Shown: positions 55,701 to 63,627 of the stretch, piece after piece
How positions within the stretch are numbered: position 1 is the first letter of the stretch
Layout: each line of letters opens with the position of its first letter
Assembly: GCF_009362735.1 (NCBI RefSeq)
Contig: NZ_WHNP01000012.1
Location: forward strand, 136,973-200,972
Source: Paraburkholderia franconis
GTDB taxonomy: Bacteria > Pseudomonadota > Gammaproteobacteria > Burkholderiales > Burkholderiaceae
Direction of reading: 5' to 3'
Length of the DNA: 64,000 nt
The notes under the pieces: generated by a model
Databases searched by the model: none
What the model was told of the DNA's origin: nothing
The model's input: the letters and a program-made list of their open reading frames with translations, nothing else
Program-made: the position numbers and the translations under genes

Positions 55701-56165
55701 TTACACGGGGCGCACGTATGGGAGCATGTCGCTAATGATGACCTCGGCGCATGTGAGCCGGACGTCGAGGCCGACATTCGGCAACAGGTCCAGCTTGAGC
55801 AAGCCGCCTGGAACCTGCGCCAGCGACATTTCCATGATCGTCGCCTCCTCGAGCATCGCGTTCACGTCAATCTCAGACGTGCGAACGTCCAGACAATCGA
55901 TCACGACGATGCGATCGGGGCGACCGTCAACAGGCGGCGGCCCATAACGGTTATGGAGTACTTCGAGGCGCACATCCACTACATCGCGTGTTTGCGTACC
56001 GGGCATCTGGCGCCCGTCAACGCTTTCGCGACTCTCGCGCGTCCTTCGCATACAGAAAGACCGCACCGCCGAGTCATGAAAGGATGAATAGCCGCCAAGG
56101 ACCGTTGCCAGCGTCTCGCCGTTGGTTGCCAGGTCCCACCCCCAAGTCTTTTCCGGGCTGCTCAT
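55701..56165 (-). CDS. Imm50-like immunity protein
   Basis: 154 residues resembling the immunity protein 50 family: an N-terminal WGWDLATNGETLATVLGGYSSF with FHD (SFHDSAV) and later core strands EIDVNAMLEEATIMEMSL, LPNVGLDVRLTCAEVIIS. Such proteins bind and block the toxin encoded just upstream. It begins 10 bases after the stop of the putative toxin, as expected for a toxin-immunity operon. The match is by pattern only. Confidence 0.65.
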   Translation of the reverse strand: MSSPEKTWGWDLATNGETLATVLGGYSSFHDSAVRSFCMRRTRESRESVDGRQMPGTQTRDVVDVRLEVLHNRYGPPPVDGRPDRIVVIDCLDVRTSEIDVNAMLEEATIMEMSLAQVPGGLLKLDLLPNVGLDVRLTCAEVIISDMLPYVRPV

Positions 56166-56175
56166 TGCGTTCTAC

Positions 56176-56952
56176 TCACTCACAGTTGATTGGTGACATC
56201 GGCAGGTGCGTATTGTCCCGCTTCCCATTGAAGAAGTTATGGCCGTGCGGCTCGCCGTGACTGGCGTGGAACTGCGCGCAAAGGTTGCCTTCCGAATCGA
56301 AATAGTCCACGTCCCGGCCATTCGGATTGACAAGATGGCCCCCTGGCTCGTTGCCAGACATGCCCACGCCCCGCGCGGCCAACTCATCAAGGTTCCCGCT
56401 CGTTTCGTCGGGGGCGTACTCGAAAGGCTGCGCGTCAGCGAGATCGGGTGCGGCCGTGTCGGTGAACTCAGCAAGCGGCGTCGCAATGCTGCCATCCGGC
56501 AGAACATCGCCGGGATTGGCCGCCCAGATAGCCGGGCCATCTTCGGCGGGAAGTCGCGGCAGTGGACGCGCGACATACGAGCCTGCACGCGCGATGCGAG
56601 CCGTGCCCTTGAAAAGCTGGGACGGCGTGAAAGTGACCGAACGCGGCTTCGGGTTTCCGCTTCCGCCGCTGCCCGCGCCCGTATAACGCGGCGCATCGGG
56701 TATCGCCACGATATCGCCTGTCTCGATTGCGCGCTTGACCTTGAATACGGCATCGGCCGATGATGCATCACCAATACCAAGAAGGCCGCAAAGCTGCTGC
56801 ATCAACCTGTCGTCACGCGTCCACTTGAACGCGTCGGACAGGAGCGCCTTCGCGGAATCGGTGGCGCGCTGTTTGTCGGCGTCTTGCAAAAAAGCATCGC
56901 GACGCAGGCGCAGCGTCAACGAGCGATCGGCCAGCCTGACTTCATTACCCAC
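56176..56952 (-). CDS. Putative polymorphic toxin paired with Imm50-like gene
   Basis: 258 residues, no signal peptide. Residues 1-95 are a helical N-terminal module, ~95-115 a Gly/Ser-rich linker (YTGAGSGGSGNPKPRS), and ~115-258 a C-terminal module ending in a His-rich block (DVDYFDSEGNLCAQFHASHG; EPHGHNFFNGKRD). Modular layout, a His-rich end and a neighbouring immunity gene are typical of polymorphic toxins. The GTG start follows an ideal AAGGAGG. No VgrG, PAAR or secretion partner is in the window. Toxin activity is inferred, not shown. Confidence 0.6.
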   Translation of the reverse strand: MGNEVRLADRSLTLRLRRDAFLQDADKQRATDSAKALLSDAFKWTRDDRLMQQLCGLLGIGDASSADAVFKVKRAIETGDIVAIPDAPRYTGAGSGGSGNPKPRSVTFTPSQLFKGTARIARAGSYVARPLPRLPAEDGPAIWAANPGDVLPDGSIATPLAEFTDTAAPDLADAQPFEYAPDETSGNLDELAARGVGMSGNEPGGHLVNPNGRDVDYFDSEGNLCAQFHASHGEPHGHNFFNGKRDNTHLPMSPINCE

Positions 56953-57303
56953 CCTTCCTCCTTGCGATTGGACGGAGCGGGTATACCTAGCACAATGCCA
57001 CAGCCCTGTTTGCAAATCATCGTCAAGACGGGACGTTCATACGTAGCGTTCGGGAAGCTTACCGAGCTTGAGGACAACCCCCGCACTTGGTCACAGACCG
57101 CACTCGAAACGAGGCTGATCGGAACGCGCATTAAAGGTGCAGAGGCGGACGCCCAACTCCCGGGGAATTGCAACGAAACCGCGTAAATCCAACCAGATGA
57201 CCTGCTACGAAACACTGATCAATCCAATGAGGCGGCAAAGGGGAAAGGCGTTTGGATCGGCACTTCGGTTTACGATGAGAAAACTCCTGTCACAGAGTCA
57301 TTC
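56953..57303. other. 351-bp region between toxin and psuG
   Basis: Contains one candidate small ORF (56995-57186) divergent from the toxin gene; the rest carries the psuG promoter. GC content is visibly lower than in the flanking housekeeping genes. Confidence 0.45.
56995..57186 (+). CDS. Possible 63-residue protein beside the toxin gene
   Basis: An ATG frame encoding LQIIVKTGRSYVAFGKL followed by TWSQTALETRLIGTRIKGA, a plausible small fold of strands then helix. Ribosome site weak (GGAGCGGG, 15 bases away). No family recognised. Codon usage is less GC-biased than the genome, like the toxin gene. Confidence 0.3.
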   Translation: MPQPCLQIIVKTGRSYVAFGKLTELEDNPRTWSQTALETRLIGTRIKGAEADAQLPGNCNETA

Positions 57304-58245
57304 ATGGCTGACCTTGCACACTCCTGGCTGATCTTCAGCGCGCCCGTCGCCGCTGCGCGGGCCGCGCGCCGGCCGCTCGTGGCGCTGGAATCGACGATCA
57401 TCGCGCACGGCATGCCGTATCCCGAGAACGTGCGCACTGCGCGCGAAGTCGAGGCGCTGATCCGCGAGCTGGGCGCCGAGCCCGCGACGATCGCCGTGAT
57501 GGGCGGACGAATCCGCATTGGCCTTTCAGACGACGAACTGGAACGGCTTGGCCGCTCGGACGGCGTGCACAAAGTCAGCCGCCGCGATCTGCCTGCCGTG
57601 CTCGCGAGCGGCGAGACGGGCGCGACGACAGTAGCAGGCACGATGATCTGCGCGGCGCTGGCGGGCATCGAGGTGTTCGTCACGGGCGGCATCGGCGGCG
57701 TGCATCGCGGCGCGTCCGAGACCTTCGACATTTCCGCCGATCTGCAAGAGCTGGCGAAAACGTCGGTGGCGGTCGTGTGCGCCGGTGCGAAGTCGATCCT
57801 CGACATCGGGCTCACGCTCGAATATCTGGAAACGCACGGCGTGCCCGTGCTCAGTTGCGAGCAGGACAATTTCGCTGCGTTCTACACGCGCGACAGCGGC
57901 TTTCGCGCGGACTACAGGCTCGACGACGCGCACGAGCAGGCACGCTTCATCCGCGCGAAGTGGGACCTGGGACTGGCGGGCGGCGTCGTGTTGAGCACGC
58001 CCGTGCCGGAAGCAGCGGCGATGCCGTCCGAAGAGATCGAGGCGATCACTCGCGAGGCGCTTGCGGATGCCGCCGCACAAGGCATCGCCGGCAAGGCCGT
58101 GACGCCTTTTCTGCTCGCGCGCATCAAGGCGCTGACGGGCGGACGCAGCCTCGCAACGAACATCGCGCTCGTGAAGCACAACGCGGAAGTGGGAGCGAGA
58201 CTGGCGTTGGCGCTGTCGCGCGCGGACCAGGGCCCGTCTTCATAG
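57304..58245 (+). CDS. psuG: Pseudouridine-5'-phosphate glycosidase
   Basis: 313 residues of the PsuG family: VALESTIIAHGMPYPENVR, TIAVMGGRIRIGL, VSRRDLPAVLASGETGATTV, GGIGGVHRGASETFDISADL and CAGAKSILDIGLTLEYLET (catalytic Lys region). Cleaves pseudouridine 5'-phosphate to uracil and ribose 5-phosphate (with PsuK upstream in the route). No psuK gene is adjacent. The start agrees with the family length. Confidence 0.95.
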   Translation: MADLAHSWLIFSAPVAAARAARRPLVALESTIIAHGMPYPENVRTAREVEALIRELGAEPATIAVMGGRIRIGLSDDELERLGRSDGVHKVSRRDLPAVLASGETGATTVAGTMICAALAGIEVFVTGGIGGVHRGASETFDISADLQELAKTSVAVVCAGAKSILDIGLTLEYLETHGVPVLSCEQDNFAAFYTRDSGFRADYRLDDAHEQARFIRAKWDLGLAGGVVLSTPVPEAAAMPSEEIEAITREALADAAAQGIAGKAVTPFLLARIKALTGGRSLATNIALVKHNAEVGARLALALSRADQGPSS

Positions 58246-58613
58246 TCCCGTTTTCACGATCGACGTTCGCTTCGCCCGTGCGGCCATGTACGCTCGTCTT
58301 GCTCGGGCAATGGTTTTGCACGCCCGCGCAATGCCATCGCCGTTCACTTTCTTTTCACTGCACGACAACCGCGATTCGCATCGGTATCCGTGAATCACGG
58401 ACTGGGCACGTGCATTGCTCAGCAGCTTCGGCAGTTGCATTGCGAAAATGTCTGTACAGAACGCGGACATAGGCCGTGGCGGATCGACGATATGTCGAAT
58501 GACGCGGCCCGTCTCCCTCAGTGGCCTTATATGGCGATTGCCGCGGCGCGGGCAGATAATCGTCGGACAGCCCCGGATAGACAGCGGGGCTTGCTTGATT
58601 GTGGGGTGGACAC
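58246..58613. other. 368-bp intergenic region before the beta-propeller lipoprotein
   Basis: No gene seen. A hairpin AGCCCCG/CGGGGCT close to 58569-58590 lies just upstream of the next gene and could sit in its leader RNA. Confidence 0.5.
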
Positions 58614-60344
58614 ATGAAAGCTCACGGTCGCAAAAGCCTGATTTGCGCGGTGCTGATCGCCGTACTGTATGTCGGTTGCAGCGGTGGCGGCGGTGGAGAC
58701 AGCAACAATGCCAGCACTGGCAGCGGTTCGGGATCAAGCCCAGGTTCGGGATCAAGCCCAGGTTCGGGATCGGGTTCCGGTTCCGGCTCGTCGGGTACCG
58801 CGGGAAATCCGCCGGCGACTGCGGCTCCAACGGTGGATGTCGTCACCTATCACAACGACATCGCGCGCACGGGCCAGCAATTGCACGAAACCAGGCTCAC
58901 GCCCGCGAACGTGAATTCGTCCACCTTCGGCAAGATCAACAATTATCCCGTCGATGGCAAGGTCGACGCCGAGCCGCTCTATCTGTCCAACGTATCGATT
59001 GCGGGCGGCACGCACAACGTGCTGTATGTCGCGACGGAGAACGACAGCGTCTATGCGTTCGACGCCGACACGGGCGCCCAGCTATGGAAAGTCTCGGCGC
59101 TCGGCAATGGAGAAACGCCGAGCGATTCCCTTAATTGCTTCCAGATCTCGCCGATCATCGGCATTACGTCAACGCCCGTGATCGATCGCGCGCGCGGGCC
59201 GCATGGCGCGATGTATCTGGTGGCGATGTCGAAGGATGCGTCGGGCAACTATCACCAGCGCATTCACGCGCTCGACCTCGCGACGGGCGCCGAGCTGTTC
59301 GGCGGTCCGATGACGATCAGTGCATCGGTCCCCGGCAGCGGGCCGAACAGTTCGGGCGGCTCGCTCACATTCGATCCGAAGCAGTACGCGGAACGTCAGT
59401 CGCTGCTGCTGCTGAACGGCAATGTCTACACCGGGTGGACGTCCCACTGCGATATCACACCGTACAACGGCTGGGTGATCTCGTATAACGCGGATACGCT
59501 GCAGCAAACGGGCGTGCTGAACCTCACGCCGAACGGCACGGGCGGCGCGATCTGGATGAGCGGCGCGGGCATGGCGTCGGACGGGCAGTCGATCTATTTC
59601 CTCGACGCGAACGGCACGTTCGATACGACGCTCGACGCGAACGGGTTCCCGGTGAACGGCGACTTCGGCAACGCATTCATCAAGCTGGGCACGGCCAATG
59701 GTCCGAAAGTCACGGACTATTTCGTCATGTCGAACACCTTGACGGAATCACAAGCCGACGAGGACCTGGGCTCGGGCGGTGCGCTCGTGCTGCCGGATCT
59801 GACCGACGCAAGCGGCGCCGTGCGTCACCTCGCACTCGGGGCCGGCAAGGACGCGATCATCTATGTGGTCAACCGCGATTCGATGGGCAAGTTCAACCCG
59901 AGCGCCAACAACCTCTATCAGCAGATCAGCGGACAACTGACGGGACCGGAGTTCGGCATGCCCGCGTATTTCAACAATACGGTTTACTTCGGTTCGATCG
60001 GCGACAGCATCAAGGCCTTCGGCGTGAGCGGCGCAGGGCTGACGACGACGCCGACCAGCCGCACGCCGACGAGCTTCGGCACGCCCGGCGCGACGCCGAG
60101 CATTTCAGCGAACGGCAACGCAAGCGGAATCGTGTGGGCGCTCGAAAACGGCGATATCGCGGTGCTGCATGCGTACGACGCGACGAATCTCGCCGTCGAG
60201 CTGTACAACAGCAATCAGGCCGCGAACGCGCGCGATCAGTTCGGCGCGGGCAACAAGTTCATCACGCCGATGATCGCGAACGGCAAGGTATATGTGGGCA
60301 CGCCAAACAGCGTCGCAGTGTTCGGCTTGCTAGGCGGGGGCTAG
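58614..60344 (+). CDS. Beta-propeller (PQQ-repeat-like) lipoprotein
   Basis: 576 residues. The lipobox VGC (Cys ~22; VLYVGCSGGG) follows a short signal, then a Gly/Ser-rich linker made of repeated SGSGS/SPGSGS units, then a propeller with PQQ-type blades (LYVATENDSVYAFDADTGAQLW; HALDLATGAELFGG; YFGSIGDSIKAFGVSG; ITPMIANGKVYVGTPNSVAV). The PQQ-binding residues of alcohol dehydrogenases are not visible, so it is more likely a binding or scaffold protein on the outer membrane. RBS GGTGGA. Confidence 0.85.
   Translation: MKAHGRKSLICAVLIAVLYVGCSGGGGGDSNNASTGSGSGSSPGSGSSPGSGSGSGSGSSGTAGNPPATAAPTVDVVTYHNDIARTGQQLHETRLTPANVNSSTFGKINNYPVDGKVDAEPLYLSNVSIAGGTHNVLYVATENDSVYAFDADTGAQLWKVSALGNGETPSDSLNCFQISPIIGITSTPVIDRARGPHGAMYLVAMSKDASGNYHQRIHALDLATGAELFGGPMTISASVPGSGPNSSGGSLTFDPKQYAERQSLLLLNGNVYTGWTSHCDITPYNGWVISYNADTLQQTGVLNLTPNGTGGAIWMSGAGMASDGQSIYFLDANGTFDTTLDANGFPVNGDFGNAFIKLGTANGPKVTDYFVMSNTLTESQADEDLGSGGALVLPDLTDASGAVRHLALGAGKDAIIYVVNRDSMGKFNPSANNLYQQISGQLTGPEFGMPAYFNNTVYFGSIGDSIKAFGVSGAGLTTTPTSRTPTSFGTPGATPSISANGNASGIVWALENGDIAVLHAYDATNLAVELYNSNQAANARDQFGAGNKFITPMIANGKVYVGTPNSVAVFGLLGGG
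58725..58772. repeat. 18-bp tandem repeat in the lipoprotein linker
   Basis: Unit GGTTCGGGATCAAGCCCA occurs at 58725-58742 and 58743-58760, with a partial third copy. It encodes Gly-Ser-Gly-Ser-Ser-Pro. Copy number is likely to vary between strains. Confidence 0.85.
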
Positions 60345-60377
60345 GCGGAGGTTAGATGGTCGCGACGATGACGGGCA

Positions 60378-61406
60378 TCACGCGCTTTCGCGCACGACCA
60401 GTTCGAAGCCGAGATCGACGACAGGCGATGCGACCGGCTCGTTGCCGATCATCGACAGCAGCAGGTTGGAGGCGATGCGCCCGACTTCCATTCGCGGCGT
60501 GCGAACCGTGGTCAGACGCGGCACGCAATCCGCGGCGCCCGCGAGATCGTTGAAGCCGACTATCGCCACGCGGTCCGGAATCGCAATGCCTTGGCGTCGC
60601 GCTTCGAACAGCGCGCCTTGCGCAAGGTCGTCGTTGCCGAAGAAGATGCCGTCGACGTCCGGCCGCCGTTGCAGCAACTGGCGGAACAGATCGCATCCGA
60701 GCCCGATCGACGACGGCGACGGCGTCAGCACTTCGAGGTCGGGATCGTACAGGCCCTTGCGCTGCAGCGTGTCGCGAAAGCCCTCTCCGCGCTGCATCAT
60801 CCGCGAGTCGAGCTGCGCGGCGACAAACGCATTGTGACGGCAGCCGCGCGCAATCAGGTGCTCCGCGACGGCTTCGCCGGCACGGGCCTGCGAGAAGCCG
60901 ACGCAATGCACGCCTTCGGCTTCTTCGAGTTCCATGATGTGCACGCAAGGCACGCCACTCGCGTCGATCAGGCGGCGCGCGCTCTCCGTCCGGTCGAAGC
61001 CGGTGACGATCAGGCCGCTCGGCGGCGACGCAAGGTAGTGGCGGATCAGGTCTTCCTCGGCGTTGCGCGAGTAGTGCGAATTGCCGATCAGGATTTCGTA
61101 GCCGCGCGGACGCAGCACCGTGTGGATCGACTCGAGCACATCGACGAACACCGCGTTCGACAGCGACGGAATCACCACGGCGACGGCATCGCTGCGCGAT
61201 GACGCGAGCGCGCGGGCGGCGGGATTGGTGACGTAGTTCAGTTCCGCCGCGGCGGCTTTGACCCGTTGCACGTAATCGGGTCCGACCGAGCACAGGCCGC
61301 GCAGCACACGCGACGCCGTAATCGTGCTGACGCCGGCAAGCCGGGCGACCGCCTCGAGGGTCGGCCGGCCCGTGCTTCGGGTTTTCCTGAGTGTCGATGT
61401 CGCCAT
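60378..61406 (-). CDS. LacI family repressor of gluconate genes
   Basis: 342 residues. The LacI helix-turn-helix (RPTLEAVARLAGVSTITASR; VLRGLCSVGPDYVQRVKAAA) is followed by a periplasmic-binding-like effector domain (VAVVIPSLSNAVFVDVLESI; GIFFGNDDLAQGALFEARRQ; RVAIVGFNDLAGAADCVPRL). It is the GntR-type branch of LacI that controls gluconate use. It is divergent from gntK, and palindromes between and beyond the genes are its likely operators. Start MATSTLRKTRS matches the family. Confidence 0.92.
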   Translation of the reverse strand: MATSTLRKTRSTGRPTLEAVARLAGVSTITASRVLRGLCSVGPDYVQRVKAAAAELNYVTNPAARALASSRSDAVAVVIPSLSNAVFVDVLESIHTVLRPRGYEILIGNSHYSRNAEEDLIRHYLASPPSGLIVTGFDRTESARRLIDASGVPCVHIMELEEAEGVHCVGFSQARAGEAVAEHLIARGCRHNAFVAAQLDSRMMQRGEGFRDTLQRKGLYDPDLEVLTPSPSSIGLGCDLFRQLLQRRPDVDGIFFGNDDLAQGALFEARRQGIAIPDRVAIVGFNDLAGAADCVPRLTTVRTPRMEVGRIASNLLLSMIGNEPVASPVVDLGFELVVRESA

Positions 61407-61415
61407 GATCGATTT

Positions 61416-61431
61416 AGGATAGCGCTGTCTT
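61416..61431. promoter_or_regulatory. Gluconate operator 1, near the LacI gene
   Basis: AGGATAGCGCTGTCTT, matching GATAGCGCTATC at 11 of 12 core bases. It lies 10 bases upstream of the LacI gene start, consistent with autorepression. Confidence 0.75.
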
Positions 61432-61520
61432 GCATCCCGCGCAACAGCGTTCAATCGACGGCTTCGAGCCGTCGTGCAACGCGAGCGCCGAGACCGCCGG
61501 ACTTAATTTTATGTCTGTAT

Positions 61521-61536
61521 GAGATAGCGCTATCTC
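61521..61536. promoter_or_regulatory. Gluconate operator 2, before gntK
   Basis: GAGATAGCGCTATCTC is a perfect 16-bp palindrome 21 bases before the gntK start. Confidence 0.88.
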
Positions 61537-61557
61537 AAAAGCTGAAAGGAGTCGCAT

Positions 61558-62100
61558 ATGATCGGACACATTTCATCGCTCGTTGTCATGGGTGTCGCAG
61601 GATGCGGCAAAAGCAGCGTCGCGCAGGCGCTTGCGGCCAGTCTCGGCGGGGTGCTGATCGAAGGCGATGCGTTTCATCCGCAAGCGAACGTCGACAAGAT
61701 GAAGCGCGGCATTCCCCTCACCGACGAGGATCGCGCGGGCTGGCTCGATCGCCTCGCGGAAGAACTCGAACGCGTCGCGAGCCGGGGTGAACGCGCCGTG
61801 CTCGCGTGCTCGGCGCTGAAAGCGCGCTATCGCAACCGGCTGCGCAACGCGACGTCGTCGCTGGGCTTCGTGTTTCTCGATCTGCCGCAACGCGAGGCCT
61901 TGCGGCGCGTGGCGCAGCGTGACAGCCACTTCATGCCTGCGTCGCTCGTCGAAAGCCAGTTCGCCACGCTCGAGCGTCCCGTTGCCGAGCCGCTGACGCT
62001 GACGCTCGACGGCACCCGTTCGCTTCCCAGCCTCGTCACGGAGGCGGCCGCGTGGTGTGGCAGTTTGCGGTTCCAGCCTGCCATGATGCAGCCTGCATGA
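61558..62100 (+). CDS. gntK: Gluconokinase
   Basis: 180 residues. P-loop VMGVAGCGKSSVAQALA, then IEGDAFHPQANVDKMKRGIP (substrate region), ACSALKARYRNRLR and FVFLDLPQREALRRVAQRDS. Phosphorylates gluconate to 6-phosphogluconate. AAAGGAG precedes the ATG. Its stop overlaps operator 3. Confidence 0.95.
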   Translation: MIGHISSLVVMGVAGCGKSSVAQALAASLGGVLIEGDAFHPQANVDKMKRGIPLTDEDRAGWLDRLAEELERVASRGERAVLACSALKARYRNRLRNATSSLGFVFLDLPQREALRRVAQRDSHFMPASLVESQFATLERPVAEPLTLTLDGTRSLPSLVTEAAAWCGSLRFQPAMMQPA

Positions 62101-62114
62101 GATAGCGCTGTCCC
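62099..62114. promoter_or_regulatory. Gluconate operator 3, before the MFS transporter
   Basis: GAGATAGCGCTGTCCC, same core as the other two with changes on the right arm. It overlaps the gntK stop and lies 60 bases before the transporter start. Confidence 0.7.
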
Positions 62115-62172
62115 GGATTTCTGCTTCGCGGCCCGACTGACAGGGCCAAAACGATAACTTTTCAAGGAGACC

Positions 62173-63516
62173 ATGATGGCAATCGCATCAGGGCAACGCG
62201 TTCCCAACCGGCGCTGGGTCATCGGCCTGTTGCTGGGCATCGGCGTGCTCATCAATTACTTCGACCGGATCAACCTGTCGGTCGCGGCGCCGCAGATGAA
62301 AGAGGCGTTCAATCTGTCGCCGGCCGATATGGGCCTGCTGTTCAGCGCGTTTTTCTGGCCGTATGCGTTGCTGCAAGTGCCGGCGGGGCTCTTTCTCGAT
62401 CGCTTCGGCGTGACGCGCGTCGGCCGTTGGGGCGCGTTCCTGTGGGGCCTCGCGTCGGCCATCACCGTTTTCGCAAGCGGATTCGGCGGCGTGTTCGCGG
62501 CGCGCGCGGTGCTGGGCATCGCGGAAGCGCCCGGCTTTCCCGTCAGTTCGAAGGCCACGGGCTACTGGTTTCCGCGCAAGGAACGCGCGCTCGCGACGGC
62601 CATCTTCGATGCAGCCGCCAAGTTCTCGAATGTGATCGGCGTGCCGCTCGTCGCCGTCGTCGTCGTGAACGCGGGCTGGCGATGGGGATTCGGCGTCACG
62701 GCGCTGCTGAGTTTCGCGTATTTCATCGCGTTCCTCGTCATCTATCGCGATCCGAGCAAGGACAGCAAGCTTTCTCCCGCTGAACTCGACTACATCCAGA
62801 AGGGCGGCGCGACGCCCGAAGGCACATCGGGCGCAAGCGTGTTCGGCATGCTCGGCTACCTGCTGACCAAGACGAAGGTCTGGGGCCTGACGATCGGCTT
62901 TGCCGCCTACGGCTACTCGTTCTATCTGTTCCTGACTTGGCTGCCGGGTTATCTCGTCCAGACGATGCACATGAGCATCCTCAAGTCGGCGGGCTTCGCG
63001 GCGATTCCGTGGGCCGTGGCGACGGTAACGGACCTGGTCGTCGGCGGCTGGCTGATCGACCATCTGATCGCGCGCGGCAAGGACGAGACGCGCGTGCGCA
63101 AGGCAGTGCTGGTGACGGGCATGCTGTTCGGCCTCGCCGTTTTCGGCGCGACGCAGACGACGAACCCCGGATGGGCGATCTTGTGGATCTCGATTGCGCT
63201 CGGCGGTCTCGCGGCGGCTGCGCCCGTCGGCTGGTCGCTGCCGTCGCTGATTGCGCCGAAGGGTGGCGTGGGTACCGTCGGCGGCATCATGAACTTCGCC
63301 AACAACCTGATGGGCGTGGCCGCGCCCATCGTCACGGGCTTCATCGTCGGCGCGACGAACTCCTTCGCCAACGCGTTCCTCGTGGCGGGCGTCATCCTTG
63401 CCGTCGGCATCGTGTCGTTCGTGTTCGTGATGGGACGCATCGAAGCGATTCCGGAACCGGACGATACCGACGAAGCGGGCCGCACCGTGACGAAAACGTC
63501 GACGCCGGCGGGTTGA
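62173..63516 (+). CDS. MFS transporter of sugar acids (anion:cation symporter type)
   Basis: 447 residues with 12 helices (WVIGLLLGIGVLINYFDRIN; LGIAEAPGFPVSSKATGYWF; WGLTIGFAAYGYSFYLFLTW; GGIMNFANNLMGVAAPIVTG). The NYFDRINLSVAAP and FPRKERA signatures are those of the ACS family, which takes up galactonate, glucarate and similar acids. The gluconate setting and operator suggest gluconate or a related acid. Start 62173 or 62176: AAGGAG is at 62163-62168. Confidence 0.9.
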   Translation: MMAIASGQRVPNRRWVIGLLLGIGVLINYFDRINLSVAAPQMKEAFNLSPADMGLLFSAFFWPYALLQVPAGLFLDRFGVTRVGRWGAFLWGLASAITVFASGFGGVFAARAVLGIAEAPGFPVSSKATGYWFPRKERALATAIFDAAAKFSNVIGVPLVAVVVVNAGWRWGFGVTALLSFAYFIAFLVIYRDPSKDSKLSPAELDYIQKGGATPEGTSGASVFGMLGYLLTKTKVWGLTIGFAAYGYSFYLFLTWLPGYLVQTMHMSILKSAGFAAIPWAVATVTDLVVGGWLIDHLIARGKDETRVRKAVLVTGMLFGLAVFGATQTTNPGWAILWISIALGGLAAAAPVGWSLPSLIAPKGGVGTVGGIMNFANNLMGVAAPIVTGFIVGATNSFANAFLVAGVILAVGIVSFVFVMGRIEAIPEPDDTDEAGRTVTKTSTPAG

Positions 63517-63627
63517 GCCGCGCGACGCAGCGGCGCGAAATTACATCGGTTTGAAAGCCTGATCGACTGGCAGGCACAGAACAACGAATCAATAACAGCC
63601 TCGATGAGGCATCTGGAGAAAAACGCA

